From Bdellovibrionales bacterium (GTDB lineage: Bacteria; Bdellovibrionota; UBA1018), in the NCBI GenBank assembly GCA_018968995.1, contig JAGWZD010000089.1, forward strand, positions 1-7,842: a stretch of 7,842 nt of DNA. Reading direction: 5' to 3'. Both the position numbers and the translations under genes were made by a program. Every line of letters starts with the position of its first letter. The first letter of the stretch is position 1. The notes under the pieces are model-generated. The model searched no databases. It was not told the origin of the DNA and saw nothing but the letters and a program-made list of their open reading frames with translations. Below are positions 1-7,034 of the stretch, in pieces.

Positions 1-1340
1 GTATCCTTACCGCGCGTGGGGGAATGACCTCGCATGCTGCCGTGGTGGCTCGCGGAATGGGTAAATGCTGCGTTTCAGGCTGCTCAGCGATCAAGATTAG
101 CTATGAACGTAAAGAAATGACGGTGGGAAGCCTGATTCTTAAAGAAGGAGATTTCATCACCCTAGAGGGCAGCACCGGTGAGGTGATTCACGGGAAGGTT
201 CCCACCATAGCACCTTCCTTGAATCAAGACTTCCAGGCGCTGATGAAATGGGTCGACCAGATCCGTCGCCTCAATGTTCGTGCAAACGCCGATACCCCAA
301 ATGATGCACGGGTAGCGCGTCAGTTTGGCGCAGAAGGAATTGGCCTTTGTCGTACCGAGCACATGTTTTTTGAATCTGATCGTATCGATGCGGTTCGAGA
401 AATGATTCTCGCCGATTCAAAAGAAGGGCGTGAGAGAGCGCTCGCAAAAATTCTTCCGATCCAAAAATCTGATTTCAAAGCCCTATTTATGGAAATGAAG
501 GGGCTTCCTGTAACGATCCGCCTGCTGGATCCCCCTCTTCATGAGTTCATCCCTCACTCAGACGCAGATTTACACGCGTTAGCAACCAAGATTGAAGTTC
601 CATACGAGCGTTTAAAGCGCAAAGCCGAAAGCCTACATGAATTCAACCCGATGCTCGGACACCGTGGGTGCCGACTAGCAGTCAGTTTTCCAGAAATCTA
701 CCGCACCCAAGTTCGAGCAATCCTGGAAGCGGCCTGTGAGCTCGTGTCCCAGGATGGATTCAAGATCACTCCTGAAATCATGATTCCGCTGGTCGGAGAC
801 TGGCGAGAGTTAAAACTGGTCGGAGACTCCTGCCGGGCTGAGGCCGAGAGGGTTCTCGCTGAATTCAAGCAGAAGCTCGGCAAAGCCCTGCCGATCAAGT
901 ACCTCATCGGCACCATGATCGAACTTCCTCGTGCGGCGCTCACTGCCGATGAGATCGCGCAGTATGCTGAGTTTTTTAGCTTTGGTACAAATGACCTCAC
1001 TCAAACCACTTATGGTCTATCGCGCGACGACTCAGGCATTTTCTTAAAAGACTACCTGGATGCGAAAATTTACGAAAAAGATCCTTTTGCTACGCTCGAT
1101 CCGAAAGGCGTTTCACGATTGATGAGAATCGCCATTGAAGACTCTCGTCGCGTCAAACCCGATCTAAAAATCGGAATCTGTGGCGAGCACGGCGGCGAGC
1201 CTGCATCGGTGAAAATTTGCAATCAAATGGGGCTCGATTACGTGAGCTGCTCGCCCTACCGCGTTCCCATCGCGCGCCTCGCTGCGGCCCAAGCAGTGCT
1301 AGTAGGACTGAAATCCAATGCAACCCAGAAACGCGCCTAA
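1..1340 (+). CDS. ppdK: Pyruvate, phosphate dikinase (PPDK), C-terminal half; 5' end outside window
   Basis: Cytoplasmic enzyme interconverting PEP + AMP + PPi with pyruvate + ATP + Pi. The reading frame is already open at the left edge (first whole codon at 3), so the ATG at 24 is internal, not the start. About 445 residues are visible, roughly half of a typical PPDK of about 880. Visible in order: the swivelling phosphohistidine loop GGMTSHAAVVARGMGK (catalytic His codon 33-35, with the Thr two residues before it that is the regulatory phosphosite in plant PPDK); a linker; then the TIM-barrel PEP/pyruvate domain. That domain carries GAEGIGLCRTEHMFF, RLLDPPLHEF (519-548), NPMLGHRGCR (645-674), GTMIELPRAAL (909-941), FSFGTNDLTQ (from 972) and GICGEHGGEP, whose Cys codon 1179-1181 is the likely catalytic acid/base. 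All these expected active-site motifs are intact. The protein ends soon after YVSCSPYRVPIARLAAAQA, as is usual. The ATP-grasp domain must lie upstream. A porin gene follows after 20 bases. Confidence 0.97.
   Translation, partial: ILTARGGMTSHAAVVARGMGKCCVSGCSAIKISYERKEMTVGSLILKEGDFITLEGSTGEVIHGKVPTIAPSLNQDFQALMKWVDQIRRLNVRANADTPNDARVARQFGAEGIGLCRTEHMFFESDRIDAVREMILADSKEGRERALAKILPIQKSDFKALFMEMKGLPVTIRLLDPPLHEFIPHSDADLHALATKIEVPYERLKRKAESLHEFNPMLGHRGCRLAVSFPEIYRTQVRAILEAACELVSQDGFKITPEIMIPLVGDWRELKLVGDSCRAEAERVLAEFKQKLGKALPIKYLIGTMIELPRAALTADEIAQYAEFFSFGTNDLTQTTYGLSRDDSGIFLKDYLDAKIYEKDPFATLDPKGVSRLMRIAIEDSRRVKPDLKIGICGEHGGEPASVKICNQMGLDYVSCSPYRVPIARLAAAQAVLVGLKSNATQKRA
789..842 (+). repeat. Imperfect 27-base tandem repeat inside ppdK
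   Basis: Two adjacent 27-base units (789-815, 816-842) share an identical first 13 bases, CTGGTCGGAGACT, and encode LVGDWRELK and LVGDSCRAE. Only the first LVG corresponds to the conserved IPLVG segment of PPDK. The second copy falls where the family is variable. Confidence 0.6.
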
Positions 1341-1351
1341 TCATTCAATAT

Positions 1352-1355
1352 GAGG
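1352..1355 (+). promoter_or_regulatory. Ribosome binding site of the porin gene
   Basis: GAGG (within GAGGT) lies 5 bases before the ATG at 1361, inside the 20-base gap after the ppdK stop. It decides the start: the reading frame is open back to 1217, but that extension overlaps ppdK and lacks a signal peptide. The ATG at 1361 has both this site and a good secretion signal immediately after it. Confidence 0.8.
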
Positions 1356-1360
1356 TAACA

Positions 1361-2365
1361 ATGGTATCACTCCCCCGCTTTTTTTTAGCCGTGCTCCTAT
1401 TGACCGCATTTTCTGCCAAAATCAGCCTCGCCTCTGAACCATCGCAAACCTCACTAAAAGTCAGTGGCTTGTTGCAAGGCTGGTTTCTCAACGATAACTC
1501 TGCAGCAACATCGAAGGCTAACTTTCGAGTTCGTCGTGCTGAGCTGAAAGTGAGCGGATCAGTGGCGGAGAATACCCGCTTTTCACTCATGATGGATGGC
1601 GCCAAAAGTTTAAATTTCACGGATAGCACCAAAGACAGCAAAGTCTTACAGGAAGTGGGGATCGGATATTCTTTTACTCCTGCATTGGAGTTCGTCGTAG
1701 GACAGTTCAAGGGATTGAGCACCACCGAAGGGCTCGACTCGTCTACTGAACTGCTTCTTCCGGAGCGTTCTCGAGTGGCCCGCAAGTTTGGAGATAAGCG
1801 CAAGCAAGGGGCACAGCTTCATTACCGAAGCCCCGATTGGCAACTGGGGGCGATGATCTCAAACGGCGGCGAACCCAATACTAATGACGCGAGCACGGCC
1901 AAAGAGCTGGCTCTACGAGCCCAGGCCGAGACCCCAGTTCCTGGGCTTCAACTCGCCGCTTTTATTCAGGCACGCGACACTCGAATGGTGAAAGATCGGG
2001 ACATCGGAACTTCGCTGCGTCTGAGTCAGAAGAATTTTCTGATTCGAGGAGAGTTCGTCACTACTCGCACCGAGGAAAGGCACGGTGAGGGATGGGCAGC
2101 AGATCTCGGATATCGACTCTATGACGAGAAGCTAATGCCTGTTGTTCGTTATGAAGAAATCAGAACGGATCTAAATACAGACCTCGTATCTAGGGGATGG
2201 ACCCTTGGAATGAACGCGTACATCAAAAATCCTCAGGTAAAATTTCAGCTCTCCTATTCACTTCTCACTAATTTCCTGGGAAATAATGGAAGCTATGAAG
2301 AAAGCACTGCAACCTTAGCAAGGAAAACTCAGCTATTGATTGCAGCCTACTCCATGGCTTTCTAA
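1361..2365 (+). CDS. OprO/OprP-like outer-membrane porin
   Basis: A 334-residue exported beta-barrel protein. Residues 1-24 form a Sec signal peptide (MVSLPR, hydrophobic FFLAVLLLTAF core, likely cleavage after SLA). The mature part begins with LKVSGLLQGWF and continues with RVRRAELKVSGSV (about 56-68), then FVVGQFKGLSTTEGL (about 111-125) and TELLLPERS (about 129-137). The order and wording match the phosphate-selective porin O/P family, where an FRRARL segment is followed by GQFK...LT-x(n)-LERS. The end also fits: RGWTLGMNAYIKNPQVKFQLSY, then a last strand finishing in Phe, the usual outer-membrane assembly signal. Alternating hydrophobic residues recur throughout. At 334 residues it is somewhat shorter than Pseudomonas OprP. 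Selectivity for phosphate or pyrophosphate cannot be read from the sequence. It lies 20 bases after ppdK on the same strand with no room for a separate promoter in the gap, so co-transcription, or a promoter inside ppdK, is expected. Confidence 0.8.
   Translation: MVSLPRFFLAVLLLTAFSAKISLASEPSQTSLKVSGLLQGWFLNDNSAATSKANFRVRRAELKVSGSVAENTRFSLMMDGAKSLNFTDSTKDSKVLQEVGIGYSFTPALEFVVGQFKGLSTTEGLDSSTELLLPERSRVARKFGDKRKQGAQLHYRSPDWQLGAMISNGGEPNTNDASTAKELALRAQAETPVPGLQLAAFIQARDTRMVKDRDIGTSLRLSQKNFLIRGEFVTTRTEERHGEGWAADLGYRLYDEKLMPVVRYEEIRTDLNTDLVSRGWTLGMNAYIKNPQVKFQLSYSLLTNFLGNNGSYEESTATLARKTQLLIAAYSMAF
1379..1386 (+). repeat. T8 homopolymer in the porin signal peptide
   Basis: Eight consecutive T in codons 7-9 of the porin gene (Phe-Phe-Leu), shortly after a run of five C (1372-1376). 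A one-base slip would abolish the porin. Such tracts can serve as phase-variation sites, but eight T encoding a hydrophobic signal core may also be chance. Confidence 0.6.
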
Positions 2366-2377
2366 GCTTCCGATCAC
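2366..2377. other. 12-base convergent intergenic gap without visible terminator
   Basis: The porin stop (2363-2365, + strand) and the metalloprotease stop (2378-2380, - strand) face each other across 12 bases. The only symmetry is TAAG (2363-2366) against CTTA (2377-2380), a 4-bp stem with no T-tract, too weak for an intrinsic terminator. Transcripts from the two sides probably overlap at their 3' ends or are stopped by Rho. Confidence 0.7.
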
Positions 2378-5300
2378 TTAACGTTTGAACTCCGGGTGAG
2401 CGGCAACTAAAAGTCGGTTGAGCATCTCAATATTAGAGAACACGATACCTCGCTCGGATTCATTAGAAACTCCACTGATTATCAACGATAATGAACGTGG
2501 CACTCCTTGTGTCTCGGCGACAACCCCGAGCAGAGCCGCAAGAGCTGGATTTCCCTTCATTAGCCGTCCTATCTGTGTGTGCCTCTGCTCAAGAGCCAAA
2601 GCGAACTTTTTGGGGTCGTAGGTCGCCTTCGCTTGATCCAAAGCCTCAGCTGCAGAAATAACCTGGGTCACTAATGTCACTAAACCAGACATGTTTTTTA
2701 GACCTGCTGAATCAGGAAGAGTGCTTAATAAATCATTACCGCTCTTCTCGATCGCCGCCAGCTCCTGCTTCAGTGCCTCTACCTTTGACCCGTCAGGAAC
2801 GTCAGCATTTTCCGCTGCCGCCAGCTCCTGTTTTTTGGCAAGAAAGCCCACATAGATAGAGCCAAGCTGATCTCTTACTGTAGCTACCTGTTCTAACATT
2901 TGCAGACGATCGATCAGCTGTTTGGCCACGATCGAGTCTTCAGGCGCCCAGTACTTTAATTGATCCCGGTCCTTGCTGGATGCGCCGGGCCTCACAACAG
3001 CCTGGATTCCGCTTCGAGGATGAAAAGAGCTCATCACACGAAATAACCTCGAACCGTTGTCTTTAGCTTCAAGTCCGTCGACATCTTGAAAAACTGCGCC
3101 CGCTAACATCGCATAGGTACGCATCATGTCGGTAACCTCAGACTTGAATCGAGGATCGAGTCCAATAATCCCAGCGCCGTTTCCTTGATCATCCAGAACA
3201 ACACCTGCTGGTTTTAAGTCGTTGGTCAACAACTCCTGCAGTAGTCCGATTGTCGGAAGTTCTAGAGGAGATTTCACATCTCGGAAAACGAGTCGCTCAA
3301 ACTCTGGGTACGAGAATCTGAGGTTTTGAGACTCATATCTAGATAAGCCCAATTGCCGCTCAGTAAGCATGAGCAAAGCAATCACCTTGTCGAACTCTAC
3401 TCCTCGAATCCTCAGACGGTCAGAGTCTTTTTCTAGTCGAACATCCCGCAACCACTTTCTTTCCACCTTCACTGTTCGGCCGTCTTTGATAGTAGCGGCC
3501 ATCACTCGCTCTTGCTCCTGAGCGATATCTGGAGCATCCGGAGATCGCACCACCGAATGAAAGAAGTCCAGACCAGCGAGAGCAGCTTCTGCGTATGAAT
3601 TAATCACTACGCCCTCTGCACCATTTACTGCTTGATGAATGGTTTCTTCCAGGAACTGGCGAATCGGCAGAAATCTAGCGAACAGCCTGCCCGTGTAGCC
3701 TCCCGTACCTGAAACACTAAACGCTAGCTTATTCCCGGCAAAATTTCGCAAGTTATAAAGCTGTCGATAATCGGCAATGTTAGCTCCCACAATCTCTGCC
3801 GGAGTCGTGCCACGGTCGAATCGATTACAAACAGGAGACACGCCGGCGTCCTCGTCCGAGCAAAATAAGAACGATTTCACGCCAACGGATCGGACCTGTT
3901 CTGAAGTCAGCTGGCTCCATGACGAAACTCCAGCTCGCTTTTTCACATCTTCAAGTGAAATCAGCTCACCAGCGTTTGTCTCCAGACGACCTGCGTAGGC
4001 CGCCCGTATCGCAGCAATATCCTGAGGGGCGAGTCCGTCGTAGTGCTCGTCACTCGCAAGGTAATCCATGATAGACGAGTAATCTCGTTCAGACTTGTCA
4101 GATGGGTCGAACTTCCAATTCGCCTTATCAAACGAGCCCATAAAATTGTGACGAAGTCCAAGATTGTGACCGATTTCGTGAGCAAGGGTTGGCTTATAAA
4201 CTCCAATCGCCAGGTCGACGTCCGAGACGTCTGCCTCAAGCAGATCGAGAGTGAGGTCTGGGGCTTCCTGCAGACAGACATTAGCCTTCGACATATTATC
4301 GAAGAACTTCGAGATCACTTCGGCTCTCTTCGCCTGAAGACGGAGAGTCTCCAGCGCCCGCGGTGGCACCCTACCAGACAGCACCTCCACCAGCTTTTGG
4401 TCGACCAAGTGCTGCATTCGCCGAGAGTTACCTAACACACCCTCTTTCACACCCTGAGCGAAGGATTCATAAAAAGCCAGCTCCACCGGTTTTCTAGGCA
4501 TTTTCGAAAGAGAGCCTAGACGCTCATCCATCGTCATCTCAGCTGATTTAAAAGCTCTATTTCCAATTTTTCCGAGCAAACGAGACATCTCTTTCGGCTC
4601 AGACTTAGCCCTATCACTAGAATTTACCCCGGACGATTGCAGCTTCAGTGGCGAATGCTCGACAACTAGGCTTTGCCCCGAAGCTCCACCAATGGGGGCG
4701 CTCGAACTGACCAAAGGCGAAGAAAGCTCCTTAATGAACTGAGCCTTAGCCTTTTTCAGTTCCCGGATCGACTCAACATAAGAGTGAATATTTCCGCCGT
4801 AGATAAACACCGAAGCAGCGGCAACACGACCGGAGCGAGGACTTGAATGCGCTCCACCCAAACCAATGACCCCAGAACTTGTCTTCTTAGGAATGTAGTA
4901 AATATGATTCACATCGAGATCGCCGAGTGCCGCAGGAGCGACTTTATCCTCGCCCTCCACTAATAACTCTAGAACATCCCCTTCTCGCTCCATAGGAGTG
5001 CCCTTGAGGGCTTTCCGGAAGGCGTCGTTCCAATCCTGAATCACTTCACGCGTGGCCGTGATCAGCCGTCTTCTCGTTTCAGCGTCGGATGAATCTGTGG
5101 GTAATCCAGCTAAAACATACCGAATCTTTCGACCCTTGTTGATGTCGAAAATTGCCGGAAGCGGAGTAACAGTGCCCTCATCTCCGATATTGCCATACGA
5201 ATTCGGAGAGTTCTTTTTATAAGTAAATAGCCCAAACCCTAGCTTCTTCTGCGCTTCGTAAGGAACACTGACCAAAGGCTTCTCTAAATCACCCTTATCT

Positions 5301-7021
5301 GATCCGACCTGGGCGTACTTCTTAATTGAAATGCGCTCTTGAAAAGTAAACGAGGCCTGAACTTGGTCGAAATACCCAGCGCTCATCACACCGCCACAAT
5401 CCGTTCCAGGATTGTTCATATAGGTCGTATTGACACTGAAGCTTACAATTCCATCTGAACTCATTCTGTTATCTACCGCCGAGACGGTAGTATCGGTAGC
5501 TCCAGCGAAACATTGACCCAGTTCATAATAATTCAACGCTGACGAAACAGGAGGAACAGAGTTCCCCTCCCAGCTGACATACGCCACCGCATCAGGATGA
5601 CCGGAATCAGAGGGAATAACTCGAGGAGATGCCAGCGCATTGCCCTGGGCATCTGTTTTCTCTTCACGAAAGTATTGAACAGGCAGAGACATCAAGTCAT
5701 CAAGATCAACTCGAGTATTGCCCTTTGTTGGAATCATCGCATCGGCACGAACGATACGAAGACGATCCTTTTCAAAAATCATTCGCACCAGCTCAAGAGG
5801 TCCAGACGAGCCTGCAAAGGTGTAATCGAAAGAATTCGGACTATCTTCGATTGTTCTACGGAAGAAAAATTCCCATTTAGAAGCATCCGCTACCCGAATT
5901 GAGCGGCGGGAATCCAGAGAGCTGGTGCCCACCTCAGCAACAAGGGGGTCCTTTGGAATTTGTACCAAACGCGATGCTTTCGCTACCTGTCGGAACTCCA
6001 CCTCGGCTGACAGTGTGCCCTCGGCGTCCATACTCCGGCGCTTCGCCTCAACATGAGAAATCGATACGCGGTACCGAGAAATTCTCACACAATCTTTTTC
6101 CGACAGGCTGGCCTCTGAGGCCAGAAGCTTCGAAACCTCTGAGCCGCATCGAGAAACTTCGGCCGACACTGGACCTCCTCGATCCTGCGCAGCAATCAAA
6201 TCGCGCTGAGCCGAGGTTAACGATTGATCATTAATTGAAAGAACTTCTTGAAGAAGTAGCTCACTTCCGTCAATTACGGCCCGGAACCACCCTTCACGGG
6301 CTACCCGAATATCGAGCTCGGACTCTAATTCTGAACGACTGAAAATCTGACCATCCAGGCGCTCTCGAACGAAAACTCGTTCCGCCTGATCCTGGTTCGC
6401 TGGCGCCACAAGAATACGGTCCTCTGGAAGAGTTGAAATCTGAACGTGAGTTGCCTCTTTCCACTCTGTCGGCTTCATTCGAAGCGTAGAGGTCTCCTCT
6501 CCTAGATCATTGACCGCGCGGACCACGCGGCCGTAGCCCTGAACACGGTACTGGAAAAGGGGCAGGATATTCTTGGCAGCTGAGCTCTTTTCAACAAGCT
6601 CTCGTTCCTGAATGGAGAGCTCCGATAGATCGTCAACAACACGATATGCAGTCAAAATCTGTCGATCGAGCTTGAATTGAACTGGATAAGTTTTGTTACT
6701 AACTGCAGAGATCTCGAGGCCCTTAAACATAGAGCGCAATGCCTCAGGCGCTCGAACATCGCGAACTTGTACCTTGCTCTGCTGTTGGGATACCCTCAGC
6801 TTTCGCATAGGCTTCGAAAACTGACTCAAACTCGCATCTGAATCGGTCTGCAAGCTCAGGTCGGACTTGGTAAAGAGAGAAATTTCAAAGATATTCTCTC
6901 CGGCCCCTTCTGGAAATTTCGCCTCTCGAACCTTCGTGCATCCAACGGCGAAGATCGCCATAGTAAAAGCGAGGATCGGTAAACAGCGTCTATTGAGGTC
7001 GAATATTCTTTTCATCATCAT
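2378..7021 (-). CDS. Giant lipoprotein zinc metalloprotease, metzincin-like (DUF4953/DUF5117-type catalytic domain)
   Basis: A 1547-residue envelope lipoprotein and probable zinc peptidase. Numbering here starts from the ATG at 7021, chosen because GAGG sits six bases before it; an in-frame GTG at 7033 would overlap that site. Residues 1-27 form a lipoprotein signal (MMMKR...RR, hydrophobic core, FAVGC) with lipidated Cys28. Residues 29 to about 620 are beta-rich with two Cys pairs (292/311, 504/542) and match nothing I recognise. About 630-745, from RKIRYVLAGLP through DWNDAF to PRSGRVAAASVFIYGG, resembles the beta-sheet half of DUF4953-type zinc proteases. After a long insertion come HEIGHNLGLRH (948-958: His948, His952 and His958 as zinc ligands, Glu949 catalytic), Met-turn SIMDY (Met985), LAPQDIAAI, and CSDEDAG...CNRFDRGTTP (1054-1073), all in family order. 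The C-terminal 450 residues are mostly helical, with a KQELAA coiled-coil pair. All catalytic residues are present, so activity is likely; the substrate is unknown. It lies 13 bases after an outer-membrane barrel gene. Leaflet and surface exposure cannot be decided from sequence. Confidence 0.88.
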   Translation of the reverse strand: MMMKRIFDLNRRCLPILAFTMAIFAVGCTKVREAKFPEGAGENIFEISLFTKSDLSLQTDSDASLSQFSKPMRKLRVSQQQSKVQVRDVRAPEALRSMFKGLEISAVSNKTYPVQFKLDRQILTAYRVVDDLSELSIQERELVEKSSAAKNILPLFQYRVQGYGRVVRAVNDLGEETSTLRMKPTEWKEATHVQISTLPEDRILVAPANQDQAERVFVRERLDGQIFSRSELESELDIRVAREGWFRAVIDGSELLLQEVLSINDQSLTSAQRDLIAAQDRGGPVSAEVSRCGSEVSKLLASEASLSEKDCVRISRYRVSISHVEAKRRSMDAEGTLSAEVEFRQVAKASRLVQIPKDPLVAEVGTSSLDSRRSIRVADASKWEFFFRRTIEDSPNSFDYTFAGSSGPLELVRMIFEKDRLRIVRADAMIPTKGNTRVDLDDLMSLPVQYFREEKTDAQGNALASPRVIPSDSGHPDAVAYVSWEGNSVPPVSSALNYYELGQCFAGATDTTVSAVDNRMSSDGIVSFSVNTTYMNNPGTDCGGVMSAGYFDQVQASFTFQERISIKKYAQVGSDKGDLEKPLVSVPYEAQKKLGFGLFTYKKNSPNSYGNIGDEGTVTPLPAIFDINKGRKIRYVLAGLPTDSSDAETRRRLITATREVIQDWNDAFRKALKGTPMEREGDVLELLVEGEDKVAPAALGDLDVNHIYYIPKKTSSGVIGLGGAHSSPRSGRVAAASVFIYGGNIHSYVESIRELKKAKAQFIKELSSPLVSSSAPIGGASGQSLVVEHSPLKLQSSGVNSSDRAKSEPKEMSRLLGKIGNRAFKSAEMTMDERLGSLSKMPRKPVELAFYESFAQGVKEGVLGNSRRMQHLVDQKLVEVLSGRVPPRALETLRLQAKRAEVISKFFDNMSKANVCLQEAPDLTLDLLEADVSDVDLAIGVYKPTLAHEIGHNLGLRHNFMGSFDKANWKFDPSDKSERDYSSIMDYLASDEHYDGLAPQDIAAIRAAYAGRLETNAGELISLEDVKKRAGVSSWSQLTSEQVRSVGVKSFLFCSDEDAGVSPVCNRFDRGTTPAEIVGANIADYRQLYNLRNFAGNKLAFSVSGTGGYTGRLFARFLPIRQFLEETIHQAVNGAEGVVINSYAEAALAGLDFFHSVVRSPDAPDIAQEQERVMAATIKDGRTVKVERKWLRDVRLEKDSDRLRIRGVEFDKVIALLMLTERQLGLSRYESQNLRFSYPEFERLVFRDVKSPLELPTIGLLQELLTNDLKPAGVVLDDQGNGAGIIGLDPRFKSEVTDMMRTYAMLAGAVFQDVDGLEAKDNGSRLFRVMSSFHPRSGIQAVVRPGASSKDRDQLKYWAPEDSIVAKQLIDRLQMLEQVATVRDQLGSIYVGFLAKKQELAAAENADVPDGSKVEALKQELAAIEKSGNDLLSTLPDSAGLKNMSGLVTLVTQVISAAEALDQAKATYDPKKFALALEQRHTQIGRLMKGNPALAALLGVVAETQGVPRSLSLIISGVSNESERGIVFSNIEMLNRLLVAAHPEFKR
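2754..2830 (-). repeat. Two 14-base copies encoding KQELAA in the C-terminal coiled coil
   Basis: GCCGCCAGCTCCTG occurs on the + strand at 2754-2767 and 2817-2830, 63 bases apart. On the coding strand both encode QELAA, preceded by Lys, with the two Gln at residues 1398 and 1419. The spacing of 21 residues equals three heptads. A Pro-Asp-Gly turn lies between them, so an antiparallel helical hairpin is more likely than one continuous helix. Confidence 0.65.
4148..4180 (-). other. Zinc-binding active site HExxHxxGxxH
   Basis: Encodes HEIGHNLGLRH, the extended metzincin zinc motif with three His ligands and the general-base Glu. The Met-turn Met codon (4067-4069, within SIMDY) follows 27 residues after the third His, a normal spacing for this clan. 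Together they support a catalytically competent protease rather than a decayed homologue. Confidence 0.9.
4247..4786 (-). other. About 180-residue insertion between the sheet subdomain and the zinc helix of the metalloprotease
   Basis: Residues about 746-925 separate the VFIYGGNI strand from the segment leading into HEIGH. From memory this link is several times shorter in related zinc proteases. It starts with a charged helix (ESIRELKKAKAQFIKEL), continues with a Ser/Gly-rich low-complexity piece (about 766-805, nt 4607-4726), then Lys/Arg-rich helical segments. It carries a single Cys (residue 916). Boundaries are estimates by eye. Confidence 0.5.
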
Positions 7022-7027
7022 CACTTT

Positions 7028-7031
7028 CCTC
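7028..7031 (-). promoter_or_regulatory. Ribosome binding site of the metalloprotease gene
   Basis: On the - strand the sequence reads TGAGGTGAGGAAAGTG then ATG ATG ATG. The second GAGG (7031-7028) is six bases from the first ATG (7021), nine from the second and twelve from the third, favouring 7021. The first GAGG overlaps the stop codon of the upstream barrel gene (TGA, 7037-7035), an arrangement that favours translational coupling. Confidence 0.75.
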
Positions 7032-7034
7032 ACC

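Noticed and set aside
1217..1360. N-terminal extension of the porin frame into ppdK
   Set aside because: It overlaps the conserved end of ppdK and would bury the signal peptide. The ATG at 1361 has a ribosome binding site and an immediate signal sequence.
1361..1386. T8 tract as the tail of an intrinsic terminator after ppdK
   Set aside because: No inverted repeat precedes the T-run and it lies inside the porin signal-peptide codons.
1345..1803. 152-codon open frame on the - strand opposite the porin gene
   Set aside because: Antisense shadow: Ser/Arg-rich composition, no ribosome binding site or domain, fully opposite a convincing signal-peptide barrel gene.
4043..4435. 130-codon + strand frame opposite the protease active site, and a 106-codon - strand frame at 3961-4281
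   Set aside because: Both lie over the catalytic domain in other frames, show no protein-like features, and disappear once the metalloprotease is accepted.
5473..5490. CTACCG...CGGTAG hairpin with a six-base loop
   Set aside because: Internal to the metalloprotease gene with no T-run; too weak to act as a terminator and no regulatory context.
6243..6257. Perfect 7-bp inverted repeat ACTTCTT-G-AAGAAGT
   Set aside because: It sits inside the metalloprotease coding region (Leu-Leu-Gln-Glu-Val), has a one-base loop and no T-tract; chance from codon choice.
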